From assembly GCA_963924555.1 (NCBI GenBank), contig OZ004586.1, positions 310,001-374,000 of the forward strand: a stretch of DNA of 64,000 bases, in the 5' to 3' direction. This document shows, in pieces, positions 1 through 10,267 of the stretch. Within the stretch, counting starts at the first letter, position 1. Each line of letters begins with the position of its first letter. The DNA is from Crambe crambe. Taxonomy: Eukaryota; Porifera; Demospongiae; Poecilosclerida; Crambeidae. The notes beneath the pieces are model-generated. The model saw nothing but the letters and a program-made list of their open reading frames with translations. It was not told where the DNA came from and ran no database searches. Position numbers and translations under genes: made by a program.

Positions 1-4
1 TGAA

Positions 5-37
5 TGTAATGCACGAGCCGAAGGCGAGTGCATTACA
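5..37. repeat. short perfect inverted repeat
   Basis: Ten-base arms (tgtaatgcac / gtgcattaca) flank a 13-base GC-rich centre. It is a small hairpin of unknown role at the window edge and may be the end of a larger repeat lying outside. Confidence 0.5.
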
Positions 38-116
38 TCACCGAGAGCATTATAGCATCATTCGAGTGCACCATGCATTAAAACACATGGAGCTAGAAAA
101 GAGTGATCTAAACATT

Positions 117-554
117 TTAGTGCTGGTCACATGACTTGTGACCAATCAAATTCCAGTTGGTCCTTACAGAACCCTAGCCCTAGCCTAGCCCTAGCTAGCC
201 CTGGTACCTAGCAAGCTCTGACACACTTTGGTTCAGTAAGAATGCTCTAATTTAATGATATTCAAAAAAATAAATGAGGTAAATTCCTGAGGTTTTCCTG
301 TTTGAAACCCAATGTAAAAAATGAAATGCTAAAGTCTATAAAAGAAAACATTAAGACATACTTGCTGTAAGCACTAGGGACTGAGGCTGGAAGGTCATAG
401 TCCTAGTGGATCTTCCACTAGGCTCCTATGTACCTTCAGCACAGTTTCTCAAGTGTGCACTAAATATTTAGTGCACATGAAAGTGTGCTTTATGAGATTT
501 AAAGCACACTTTTCAGAGAATCTGATTGGTCACAAGTCATGTGACCAGCACTAA
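117..554. repeat. element with 32-bp perfect terminal inverted repeats
   Basis: Positions 117-148 and 523-554 are perfect reverse complements over 32 bp (key core: ggtcacatgacttgtgacc). They enclose about 370 bp with no gene seen. Only the right arm is recognisable in the paralogous region near 39825-39857, just before DLK-2. It could be an old MITE or a fold-back repeat. No convincing target-site duplication was identified. Confidence 0.55.
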
Positions 555-590
555 GGAGTTATGAGTGATTATGACCTCTCTCTATCATAG

Positions 591-3500
591 TATTCTTCTC
601 TGCAATAACGATGTCCTGAAGATCTCTGATTTCGGAGTGAGTCGTCATTTTGGTGAGAAGAGCATGAAGATGATTTTTGTTGGAACGGTTGGGTGGATGT
701 CTCCTGAGATGATTAGACACGAGTTGTGCTCGGAGAAGGTGGACATCTGGTCCTGCTCTGGGAGATGCTCATGCAGAAGAAGCCATACAATGTAAGTGAA
801 ATACAAAAGAAGGTTGGAGTAACTCTAGCATATAGGGAGTTTGGAATTTGGAGTCTTCCTTTAGTGACTTTCAACAAATTGACATTTTGTTGAACACAGC
901 ATTAGGTGTATCGCTATAGCAACCTTTGACTCTACTTTGCATACTTGCAGAATGTGAGTTCCTCTGCAGTGATTTGGGGCGTTGGTAGTAACAGTCTCCA
1001 TCTCCCCATCCCCTCGGGCTGTCCAGTGGGTCTCAAAGTCCTCTTGGAAATGTGTTGGCAAGGAATTAGTGGAGGGCAAAGTCAGTGGAGGGTAAATATG
1101 GGTAGTTGGAGTTGTTAGCAAGATCTTATGCAGTTCAGCATTCAATGGACAGTAATTAGCTCTTACCAGTTTATGTGGTTGGCATTCTTTATTATTGTGG
1201 GGGCAGCAGCTGTGAAAAAACAGCCCTCAGGTATTTTGCAGTGTCAGCAAAGTCTAGATAATGTGTTTACCATAAGTGATAGCTTAATTAGTAACAAAAA
1301 AACATCTGTTTGATTGCATTCTCCATTTTGTTTCCTAGGCAACCCAAGCCTAAAAACAGACCCTCTTTCCGGCAGATTTTGATGCATCTTGATCTCGTAG
1401 CTGGAGCATTTCTAACCATCCCTCATGTCCCAGGCAAGCTTCAGCTCACAATAATTATGTTGGATGTACAGTGATATTGTTTGGTTTGCAGGAGAGTTGG
1501 AGAGGTGAGATAGAGGAGTGTCTTAGCAAGCTTCGTATCAAGGGGATCCCCCTAATAACTCTGAACTGATCCAGCAGAGGGAGGAGGAACTGAAACATGC
1601 TCAAGACATCCGAGTCATGTACGAGCAGAAGCTGCAGACGGCAGACAAGCTCTACAAGGAACTCAAGTCCTGCAAGAGTCAATTGGATGCAAAGGAGTTG
1701 GAACTGACAAGGTGAGAGAGTTAGTTAATGGTAACTAGGCTCCCTTTCAAACCTCTGGAACAGGATAAGCACGTCCTTCCTGTGCCCACTCATTATGACC
1801 TTAAAGAGTATACAGAAACACTATATAAATGCATCCATGCTATGACCTCATTGGATCCCATCTTCTCTATTTTAAGAAGAAGGGTTATATCATCATTCTA
1901 GGGATGGTGGGTGGAAAAATGAACCAGAAATGATCTTCATTACTTGTTTGCTGTTTCCAGATGGGAGAGACAGCTGAATGACACAACATATAGGATGAAG
2001 CCTCAATCTGCAGGTGGGGGTTTCCCCCATCACACAGCACTTGATTGTGGGACAACTGACAGCAGTGATAATGAAGAGGATGGGACGTTCCAACCACACG
2101 TGCCCACCATCAAATCATATGACTCACCAGGAGGACGCAAGAGGGTGTGGCGTCGGAAGAGAAAGTCAAGCCAGTCCAAGGAAGACAAAGCTAAAGAGTC
2201 GTCAGAATTTCTGGACAGGGTTCAGAATTCTGACCTCCTCGCTCGGAGAGAGAGCCTCCCCCCACTCAGTAGTCTGATGATAACCACACATGCCCCTCAC
2301 CACCTCTCCAAGCACAACCCGTCCACTCACTCCCTCCTCGATGAACCAGCTGTGTTGGATACTTTCAGTCGAGACTCCACCCCCCGTCCAAGACACCCGA
2401 CCACACCCCTTGCACCGGACGGCAGTTTCTCTCATGAAGTGACCGAACTGATCGAAAGTGTTTGTCACCCACGTGGTCACCGTAGAAACGGATCCTTGAG
2501 GACTCATAAGAGACAAGGGTCAAGTGGATCAACCGCTAGCTCCAAGGGAGTGTTCGCAGATACCATGCCCCTCAGACCTCAGTCTCGTTCTAGTACCAAT
2601 CTGAATAATACTCCAGTCAGACCTCAGTGTGGTACCAATCTCAGCAGCAGTCGAGTCAGTACTGCACATTCCAGTAAAAGAGGTTCACTTGAGCACACTC
2701 CATCACGTAGAGGGTCAAGTTCTGGAATTCCATACTCAAAGATGGATTCATCCGATTCTGAGTCCAGTAGTTATAAAGAATCGAACATATCTACGTCTGT
2801 TGGCATCGGAAGTGGACTACAAGACTCAGTGGCCAATCATTCTACTGGAGAGGACAGCAGTGGCAACGTGGGAAGTAAATCTTCCATCGAAGACAAGAAG
2901 TCATCCGCTACCAGTCATCAGGGTCTCTATAGCAACGAGAGCAACATGGATACCCACGGGTCAGATGGAGATAGACATGATGCTGATGGAGAGTCCACCA
3001 GTGATGGCTATGAAAACCAGTTTGACCGGTTCAGTGGGACAGAGCCTAATGAGACCACGGAGTCTAATATCGAGTCTTCAGTAGCTTCTCCCTCCCAAGC
3101 AGAAAGTGACGAATTGACCTCTTCTTCCACTCCAGGCATAACAGAATCAGACATCACCTCCAGTCTCATTCCGAAAATCCATTCCAGTAGAACTGATTAT
3201 AAGAATGTAACTGTGATGAGTACGACTGTATCCAGTCATCCACCCCCACCAACTAATGAAAGGGGCTCCCCTGGAACTACCCACAAGACTGATATCTTTG
3301 TTTCAGGGAACATGCTCACATACACACCACAAATAGTACACTCCAACAGCTGGCAGGAGCTCACACCCCCTAGCAACACCCATAGCAAAGTCCAAGTCTC
3401 CTCACTGGTGTTGCAGTTTGAGAATAGTGGACCACAATCATCGACTGAGCCAACAAGTTCAACCAGTTTGACCATTCCTGTGCACATTCGACGCGTGCAG

Positions 3501-3810
3501 AGCCCAGAAAGAAAGGACAACAGTAAGTGGACTTGTTTGGTGATATTAATATTGGAACCCTTTACCTATTATTGCAGTGGAGAGTTAGTTACACTAATAT
3601 CAGGACTATTGACTAGATATCTCTCTCCCCTTCACTCCAGGTGGCTCTGTAACGCCCACCATAGCCAAGCCTAAGATAAATTCCATGACTGCCATTGTTC
3701 GGAGTTTCTTTGAGAACATGTCCAAGAAGTCTAAGAGTAGTGGTAACCATCTCCAACACTCTGCTGAGCTGGAAGACAGTGGCTTCCAGGTAGAAGACTC
3801 ACAGGATTAG
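591..3810 (+). pseudogene. MAP3K12/13: DLK-1: MAP3K12/13 (DLK/LZK)-like kinase, broken copy
   Basis: Dual-leucine-zipper MAP3Ks activate the JNK/p38 cascade. Exons read as: 591-791 (DFG loop [14 protein letters not shown], then the APE-equivalent SPEM and DIWS), 951-1057 ([16 protein letters not shown]), 1339-1433 (PKNRPSFRQILMHLDL), 1492-1711 (zipper start, EELKHAQDIRVMYEQKL), 1961-3522 (about 520 residues, Ser/Thr-rich, with basic cluster RKRVWRRKRK) and 3641-3810 (end, stop at 3808). Kinase subdomain VIII-XI order and the zipper match DLK/LZK. Lesions: a 10-nt deletion after DIWS, a 14-nt deletion near 1424 and a 1-nt deletion near 1551. The catalytic-loop (HRD) exon is missing, because sequence like 39.86-40.80 kb has been deleted upstream of 591. 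The long C-terminal exon is still open. The gene is convergent with the ankyrin remnant at 4201-4370. Confidence 0.8.
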
Positions 3811-4200
3811 CAATCTGAGTGTATCTTTATGATCATGCATTGTCTTTTGATGCAGAGTCCTCAAGCTGGTGTCCTGAATGATATATGAACCCTTTCCACT
3901 GTTCTGTTAAAAATAACATGACTGTGTGAAATTCATTGTTTTGTATAATATAATACCATGATTAATTATATGAAGCTCCACCCACCAGTGATTCAGAGGG
4001 TACTTAAACTAGAACATGACACATCAAGCATTCTGTTCACCACATGAAAGGAAGTTCTCCACATACCCACCAGTGTTTCAGAGGGGTGATTAAGACACAT
4101 CAAAAGAATTCACCACATCAAAGGAAGTTACGTCCACATCAAAGGAAAGTACAACCACATCAAAGGAAGGCAAGACCACATCAAAGGAATTTAGGTCCTG
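3811..4200. other. DLK-1 3' flank with 'ccacatcaaagga' minisatellite
   Basis: No gene is seen. After the kinase stop come about 280 bp of sequence conserved behind every kinase tail. An irregular ~20-bp tandem repeat follows, with core accacatcaaaggaa (about 4100-4192), degenerating into the ankyrin remnant. In the minus strand the repeat reads as SFDVV units, but these are not connected to any exon. Confidence 0.6.
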
Positions 4201-4370
4201 CATCTTGATGAGGTGGAAGTGACCTTCTTGTGAAGCACAGTGAAGTGGTCGACTTCCATACTGACCAGGAGCATTCGGATTGCACTGCATAATGTTTATT
4301 AAATAGTCACAAACATCACTATGTCCATAAAGGGCTGCATTGTGAAGTGGTGTGCTGCTACGCTTGCCCT
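4201..4370 (-). pseudogene. ankyrin-exon remnant of a DANK gene
   Basis: The minus strand encodes about 1.7 ankyrin repeats (STPLHNAALYGHSDVCDYL, then PLHCASQEGHFHLIK) equivalent to repeats 8-9 of the DANK ankyrin exon. Both ends are cut off: the 3' side runs into the minisatellite and the 5' side into the fold-back element at 4374. It is a deletion relic of a whole DANK gene that should lie here by analogy with the other kinase copies. Confidence 0.8.
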
Positions 4371-4373
4371 AAG

Positions 4374-4480
4374 GCTTGCTGGTGATCCAGTGCTGCGGAA
4401 GTGGCCGGGGATGGTTCACCAGACTAGTCTCGCGCGCCAGACCTTTCTGCCGCAGAAAGGTCTGGTGCGCGCGCGAGACT
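4374..4480. repeat. block-boundary fold-back repeats
   Basis: 4374-4422 is one arm of the element that forms a full hairpin at 14117-14230. 4426-4480 is a second, independent hairpin (arms agtctcgcgcgc...cagacctttctgc), also present at 54100-54155. They sit exactly where the ankyrin remnant stops and the IARS block begins. Confidence 0.7.
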
Positions 4481-4915
4481 AACTAAAGGAAGGGCGCATA
4501 TGCAATTAAAATACATTATTCATGAACCCCACCCAGCTATTAGCATGTGGAGGTTAGAGTTCACTAGTCTCCAGAACGGTACACCAGAAAACAGTCCAGA
4601 ACTCCAAGGGTACGTGTACACATGTCCTATCTCTCGATCTCGTTCAGATCTGCTTCTGTGAAAGCAAATGTCACTTCTCAATCTAGAAGGTTATCTATAG
4701 TCGACTAGTATAGTCTGGTGCAGCCGACCCTTTACCAAAGAGTCTTCAGTTGGATAGGTATGGGTGTAAAGGTCATGTCGAATACAAAGTAATTGAAGAT
4801 CAGTGAAGTGGAGTTATTAAATTGTTAGCTTCGTGCCCCCTGAATCAAATCCGAAATGCAGTGACTGCTTCATATATACAGTCTCTCTCTCTCTCTCTCA
4901 CCTTTCCTTTCCTCT

Positions 4916-4982
<67 letters not shown>

Positions 4983-5415
4983 CCCCAATTCACTCAGTGT
5001 GGATGAGATCACTTCGTATAGACGATTTCGCCTGTCCAATTTTCGGTCACACGAACGAAAGGAGCAACATTCGTATGGATTACATCGACAAAGTCATAAA
5101 TCCTTAATTCACTTGGAGTAATTTTGCACAACTCTATGAGCCTGCTCTCTGTAAGGCAAAGCGTGGCTATTCCGAACCGTTGGGCTATTCCGTAGGGTCA
5201 AAACTCCTCACATACGCCAACCGCAATACGCAATGTCCACCCTACACAGTCAATTGCAACATATAGATCTATGATTGTAAGTGCGTTTGAACATTGCGCA
5301 ATTCCGTGACCTTTGTGGACTTTGTGAAAGCGCGGGAAGGCTTCCAGTCTTGAGCGGAGTGATGCAAGTGTGAGGTGCTTATAACAATTCTGAACAGTCA
5401 ACAATCTAGTCCATC
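4481..5415. other. 5' part of IARS block 1, no intact gene
   Basis: 4560-4800 holds, on the minus strand, a degraded copy of the unidentified exon best preserved at 25412-25660. 4881-4980 is a CT microsatellite interrupted by cacctttcctttcctctcct. 4981-5410 is unique-looking sequence shared by IARS blocks 1, 2 and 4 but absent from block 3, so it is either an insertion in the common ancestor of those blocks or a loss in block 3. No coding capacity I trust. Confidence 0.5.
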
Positions 5416-6299
5416 CGAGGGAATGGTACCCTTTGCCATGTGACAGAACTCTTCGACTGCTGGTTTGAAATTGGCAGTATGCCCTATGCTCAGAGCCACT
5501 ACCTTTTTGAGAACAAGAAAACACCTTCCCCTGCTGATTTTATCACTGGAGGGATATATCAGACGCGAGGATGATTCTACACTCCTCCACTGCACTCTTC
5601 GTGAAGCCACCATTTAAGAACCTCATCGTCAATGGTCTTGTTTTGGCCAGGTATGTTATGGTGGAACTGATAGTGGGGGTGTGTGGTTAGAAGATAGTGG
5701 GCGTATACATGTGGACATGTTGTCAAATCATTCTTTATTTTTGGGACCAGAGAAAAGTGTCCTAATTAAAGGGGTGTCCTCACTTTAGAGATCGATTAAT
5801 ACAAATTAAGCGTCCTGATTAGAAGTCCCCTCTATAGAAGACGTCCTGATTAGAGATGCCTTTTATAGAAAGTGTCCTTTGAGGTACCCTCTCTCTGTAT
5901 AGTGATGGACAGAAGATGAGTAAGCGTCTGAAGAACTCCCCTGACCCTGTGAATGTGGTGAATAAGTTTGGTGGAGATGCCCTCCGTCTCTACCTGGTGA
6001 ACTCTCCCGTGGTCAGGGCAAAGACGTTCAAGTTCAAGGAGTCAGGTGTGAAGGACGTGGTGAAGGATGTATTCCTCCCTTGGTTCAACGCTTATAGGTT
6101 CCTTATGCAGAATGTGGAGAGACTCAAGGAGGTGTGGCTTGATCATTATCAAGCTTGACCCGTTTGTATTGAAATTTGATGTCATTTAGGAGGACGGAGT
6201 GTCCTTTGAGTGTAAGGAGGACTTTACTCCCACCAACATTATGGATCGATGGATCTTCAGTCCCTCATCACCTGTCAGAGATGAAATGGTCAGTAAGTG

Positions 6300-6356
6300 A
6301 TTGGGGAAGGGGAGGGGGTGGGGTGGGGGAGGGGGTGGGGTGGGGGGAGGGGAGAT
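6300..6356 (+). repeat. G-rich tract in IARS intron (quadruplex candidate)
   Basis: A run of many G3-G6 tracts separated by single T or A, lying just after an IARS exon donor. Related tracts are at 16190-16248, 26660-26717 and 56160-56216. The G4 potential is read from pattern only. Confidence 0.6.
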
Positions 6357-7676
6357 GTGAGGTGTAAGAAAGGAAGGGGTGGTATGTTATTGGAGAAGAT
6401 TGTGTGGATGTGCTATAATGTTGTTTGGTTCCAATAATAATAATAATGGTCTCTTTTGATTCTCTGCCCCACAGAGTACCATCTCTACACTGTCATGCCA
6501 AGACTCGTCAAGTTCATAGAACAACTCACCAACTGGTATGTCTGCTTCAACAGAAAAAGAATCAAGGTGAGTACTCGGTCCTCATAGTTATTGGAAGGAA
6601 CTAGACCTGATTTGAGAGGTACTCTTCTTTCAAAGTTAGTAATAATGCTATGAGATGCAAGAATTGATTAGGGAGCTGTCAGCTTGTGTGATATTTCATC
6701 TGGCTGTTCCCAATAGAGGGCCTATAGCATGGTCACATGACAGGGGTGTGGTTATCCACATCTTAGAGGGCATTAGTCATATGATTATGACAGTCCCATT
6801 GACTTTGGCTCATCATAACTCATGACTACTAGTGGCCATGGTCTGGAAATTTAGTGCATTAACAAAAGTTTGAAACAAATTGATTGAGAAATAGCAAATT
6901 CAAGTAAGACAGAATCAGATTTATTTGATTTCTTTATGGAACTATAACATTATATAGACCACATGACAGGAATTTGGTTCATCAAAGAAATAGAATTTCT
7001 ACATGGTCAAACTGTCACAGTTATACTCATCTTATTATGTGGGAGACCCTTTACCCAACTGCCATAATATCTATAGGGGGAGCAGGGAAGAGAGGACTGC
7101 CTCCAGTCTATGCAGACCCTGTGTTCTGTGGTGTACCTGATGACGTGCATGATGGCCCCCTTCACCCCCTTCTTCACTGAGCACATGTTTCAGAACCTCC
7201 GTCACCTCCAAGGCTGGGTTCTCTCCGAAGAGAATGCCAGTGTCCATTTCCTGATGCTCCCAAAACCAAGGCAAGTCAGATAGAAATAACTGCTCATTTT
7301 CAAGGAATTGGTTGAGGGTATTTGACCTGTACTTGTGCATGGAAACCCCCAAAAATTGTATTGTAGTTTAAAAAATGGATAGTACATGCAGTATGAGTCC
7401 CTAATGATGATGACCCTTTACCTTGCAGTGTAATGTGGAGGTAAAACTGATTTAATGAGCCTGAAGGAATTAACCATGTTGACATGGGCATCAAATGTTT
7501 TGATTGTTTTATCCTTCCATTTTCCTCACTCTTGTTGAACAGGTCAGACCTGATTGACGTAGGTATTGAGAGAATTGTGGCGAGAATGCACATAAGGGAC
7601 ATGAAAGTCATGCCTATAAAGGTCAGTCCATCCACACACATTAGAGTATAGGTTTCACCTTTCTCAGCCAGCATCA

Positions 7677-7761
<85 letters not shown>
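7677..7761. repeat. CT dinucleotide microsatellite
   Basis: An almost pure (CT)n tract directly abutting the GDFKKVAP exon of IARS-1. The same tract is at 18386-18454 and 57547-57601, so it predates the block duplication. It replaces the 5' end of that exon and its acceptor. Confidence 0.9.
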
Positions 7762-7763
<2 letters not shown>

Positions 7764-8672
7764 AAGGGGGACTTTAAGAAGGTTGCCCCTGCAATCAAGA
7801 AACTGATGAGTCAGCAATTAACTGAGAAATTGAAGTCTTGAGTCACACTCTCTCAAAGGAAGACATCAAGGTAAGTGTTATAATCTATGAACAAAAAATG
7901 TGTCCTGATTTGAGAAGTGTCCTGATTTGAGAGGTGTCCTGAGAAGTCTCCTGATTATTTCAGAGGATAATCATCACAAATATAGCAATGGGACACAGAA
8001 AAATGTCTTGATTAGAGAGGTGTCCTGATAAGGAACATCCTGATTAGAGGTGTCCTGATTAGAAGTGTCCTGATTAGTAAAATGTTCTGATAAGAGAATT
8101 TCCTAAGTGCTATAATTACTAAGAACTTTGAAGGGTCTCATCCTTGGATTTAAGTAATATCAGTCTACTAAAACATTAGAATGATACTTCTGTGTTTCCT
8201 ATTTCTTCATACACGGTAGACCCCGCCCTCTCCAGCAAGTACTGTGCTTACACTGATGGAGAGCTATTGGTGCTGCTGGATGTGACCCCGTCCCAGGAAA
8301 TGCTGGATGAGGGTGTAGCACGTGAGGTCATCAATAAGATCCAAAACTGAGAAAGAAAGTAAAAGTGGAGATATTACTTACAAACTTGAAAGTTTAGAAC
8401 CTGCTGTTGTGGACTTTCCCACTTTAGGCGGGCGTGCAGCCTCGTGACGCGGTGATAGTGATTTGGGAGGCACTGGGAGAGTTGGAACAGGCCCACGCAC
8501 TCAGGAACATCATCGGACAGTACAAAGACCACATTGAGGGAACAACCAAGGGTCCCATAGTGCAAAGGTCATCCAAAACTGACCTCAGCAATGTGAAACA
8601 AAGGGTAAGAAATTGATAGTAGACAATTATTTATCGATTGCTGGACAGTCTAAATGGAGCATCACTTAATGT

Positions 8673-9090
8673 GTGTCCTGATTAGAGGTGTCCTTTAGAA
8701 GTGTCCTGATTAGAGGTGTCCTTTAGAAGTGTCCTGATTAGGTGTCCTTTAGAAGTGTCCTGATTAGAGGTGTCCTTTAGAAGTGTCCTGATTAGAGGTG
8801 TCTTTTAGAAGTGTCCTGATTAGAGGTGTCCTTTAGAAGTGTCCTGATTAGAGGTGTCTTTTAGAAGTGTCCTGATTAGAGGTGTCCTTTAGAAGTGTCC
8901 TGATTAGAGGTGTCCTTTAGAAGTGTCCTGATTAGAGGTGTCCTTTAGAAGTGTCCTGATTAGAGGTGTCCTTTAGAAGTGTCCTGATTAGAGGTGTCCT
9001 TTAGAAGTGTCCTGATTAGAGGTGTCCTTTAGAAGTGTCCTGATTAGAGGTGTCCTTTAAAAGTGTCCTTTAGAAGTGTTTTAATTAGGT
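8673..9090. repeat. 28-bp minisatellite array
   Basis: About 14-15 near-identical units made of two half-units, gtgtcctgattagag and gtgtcctttagaa. The array is also present, with different copy number, at 19364-19628 and 58502-58864 and is almost lost in block 3. Single half-units are scattered in IARS introns (for example 5805-5890 and 7905-8095). No coding potential. Confidence 0.9.
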
Positions 9091-9263
9091 GCCTCAAAGT
9101 TACTAGGTGACTAGTAGTAAACCCACAGTATTTGTTCAACAATGTTGAAGTTACCCTATTCTGATTTTGTTTGTTCTATTTTTGGTTTGACTTGATAGTC
9201 CCTACCTATACATAAAAACATTCAGTTGTATGTCTGCTGATCTTGATGTTCCTCCATGTATAG

Positions 9264-9359
9264 GCTAGTGTGTCTGTGAAGTGGCTCAGTAAGTTTCTGA
9301 AGAATTGGATCCAGATATCATTAACTGGACACCAGAACTGGACCTTAACTTAAAACCTA
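9264..9359 (+). pseudogene. ABCC: ABCC (MRP-type) transporter exon fragment
   Basis: After an acceptor (catgtatag) the sequence reads ASVSVKWLSKFLK and then, in another frame, EELDPDIINWTPELDLNLK. This matches the segment that follows the first transmembrane domain of ABCC/MRP proteins and leads into nucleotide-binding domain 1. It is frameshifted by a short deletion and then joined without a splice site to kinase sequence at about 9360. Confidence 0.7.
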
Positions 9360-9685
9360 CATTCGATGTGTGCAGAGCCCAGAAAGAAAGGACGACAGTA
9401 AGTGGACTTGTTTGGTGATATTAATATTGGAACCCTTTACCTATTATTGCAGTGGAGAGTTAGTTACACTAATATCAGGACTATTGACTAGATATCTCTC
9501 TCCCCTTCACTCCAGGTGGCTCTGTAACGCCCACCGTAGCCAAGCCTAAGATATATTCCATGACTGCCATTGTTCGGAGTTTCTTTGAGAACATGTCCAA
9601 GAAGTCTAAGAGTAGTGGTAACCATCTCCAACACTCTGCTGAGCTGGAAGACAGTGGCTTCCAGGTAGAAGACTCACAGGATTAG
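9360..9685 (+). pseudogene. MAP3K12/13: DLK 3'-end fragment (unit A)
   Basis: Contains the last bases of the long C-terminal kinase exon (VQSPERKDD), its intron, and the intact final exon 9516-9685 (MTAIVRSFFENMSKKSKSS, stop at 9683). The rest of the kinase is absent; upstream is the ABCC fragment. It is the tail-to-tail partner of DANK-A. Confidence 0.8.
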
Positions 9686-10267
9686 CAATCTGAGTGTATC
9701 TTAATGATTATGCATTGTCTTTTGATGCAGAGTCCTCAAGCTGGTGTCCTGAATGATATATGAACCCTTTCCACTGTTCTGTTAATAATAACATGACTGT
9801 GTGAAATTCATTGTTTTGTATAATACCATGATTAATTATATGAAGCTCCACCCACCAGTGATTCAGAGGGTAATTAAACTAGAATATGACACATCAAGCA
9901 TTCTGTTCACCACATCAAAGGAAGTTCTCCACATACCCACCAATGTTTCAGAGGGATAATTAAGACACATCAAAAGAATTCACCACATCAAAGGAAGTTA
10001 CGACCACATCAAAGGAAAGTACAACCACATCAAAGGAAGGCAAGACCACATTTGGTCCTGCATCATGTGAATGTCATTTTTTGGCACTTTATTTTGAAAT
10101 AATTTTAATAATTATACAAACAAAATCCACAAAATTATAATGTGAGAAGTGAAACAAAAAGTGTAAGTGAAGCAAATAGAACTGACCATGTGAGTGAGGG
10201 GAACCAAAATTATTACAAAATGAACACAAGACAATAACTAGTGGTAAGTGCATAGTTATGGAGGAGA
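9686..10267. other. intergenic 3' region between kinase tail and DANK-A
   Basis: Holds the conserved kinase 3' flank, the accacatcaaaggaa minisatellite (about 9900-10055) and, for the minus-strand gene, an AATAAA signal (tttatt at 10088-10093), about 175 bp past the DANK-A stop. Confidence 0.6.

Larger units (their letters stand above)
5416..8612 (+). pseudogene. IARS1: IARS-1: cytosolic isoleucyl-tRNA synthetase pseudogene (3' half)
   Basis: Class I aminoacyl-tRNA synthetase fragment. Exons: 5416-5650 ([16 protein letters not shown]), 5903-6131 (DGQKMSKRLKN with the KMSKS-type ATP loop, DALRLYLVNSPVVRA, LPWFNAYRF), 6190-6292 (NIMDRWIFS), 6475-6568 (YTVMPRLVKFIEQLTNWYV), 7077-7270 (MAPFTPFFTEHMFQNLRHL; GC donor), 7543-7621, about 7766-7852 (GDFKKVAPAIKKL, abutting a CT tract), about 8217-8350 (LLVLLDVTPSQEMLDEG), about 8430-8612 (DAVIVIWEALGELEQAH). 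Lesions: a stop in place of Trp of the RGWFYT-type motif, frameshifts in the first exon, loss of the FTQ codons, a 1-nt deletion in IQKLRKK and a truncated seventh exon. The HIGH-motif half is absent. Only the 80-residue KMSKR exon is clean. Confidence 0.85.

Noticed and set aside
2014-2516. Alternative-frame ORFs inside the kinase tail exon (also 2629-3084, 42272-42535, 42896-43222, 51538-51993)
   Set aside because: They are shadows of the long Ser/Thr-rich frame, which is the one that joins in phase with the zipper and last exons.
5198-5613. Minus-strand ORFs over the IARS 5' region (also 15090-15437, 55046-55461)
   Set aside because: They overlap the IARS exon on the opposite strand or block-specific non-coding sequence; conservation follows from block duplication.
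8673-9090. Regular repeats that could suggest a CRISPR array
   Set aside because: The units are contiguous with no unique spacers, no cas genes are present, and the DNA is eukaryotic.
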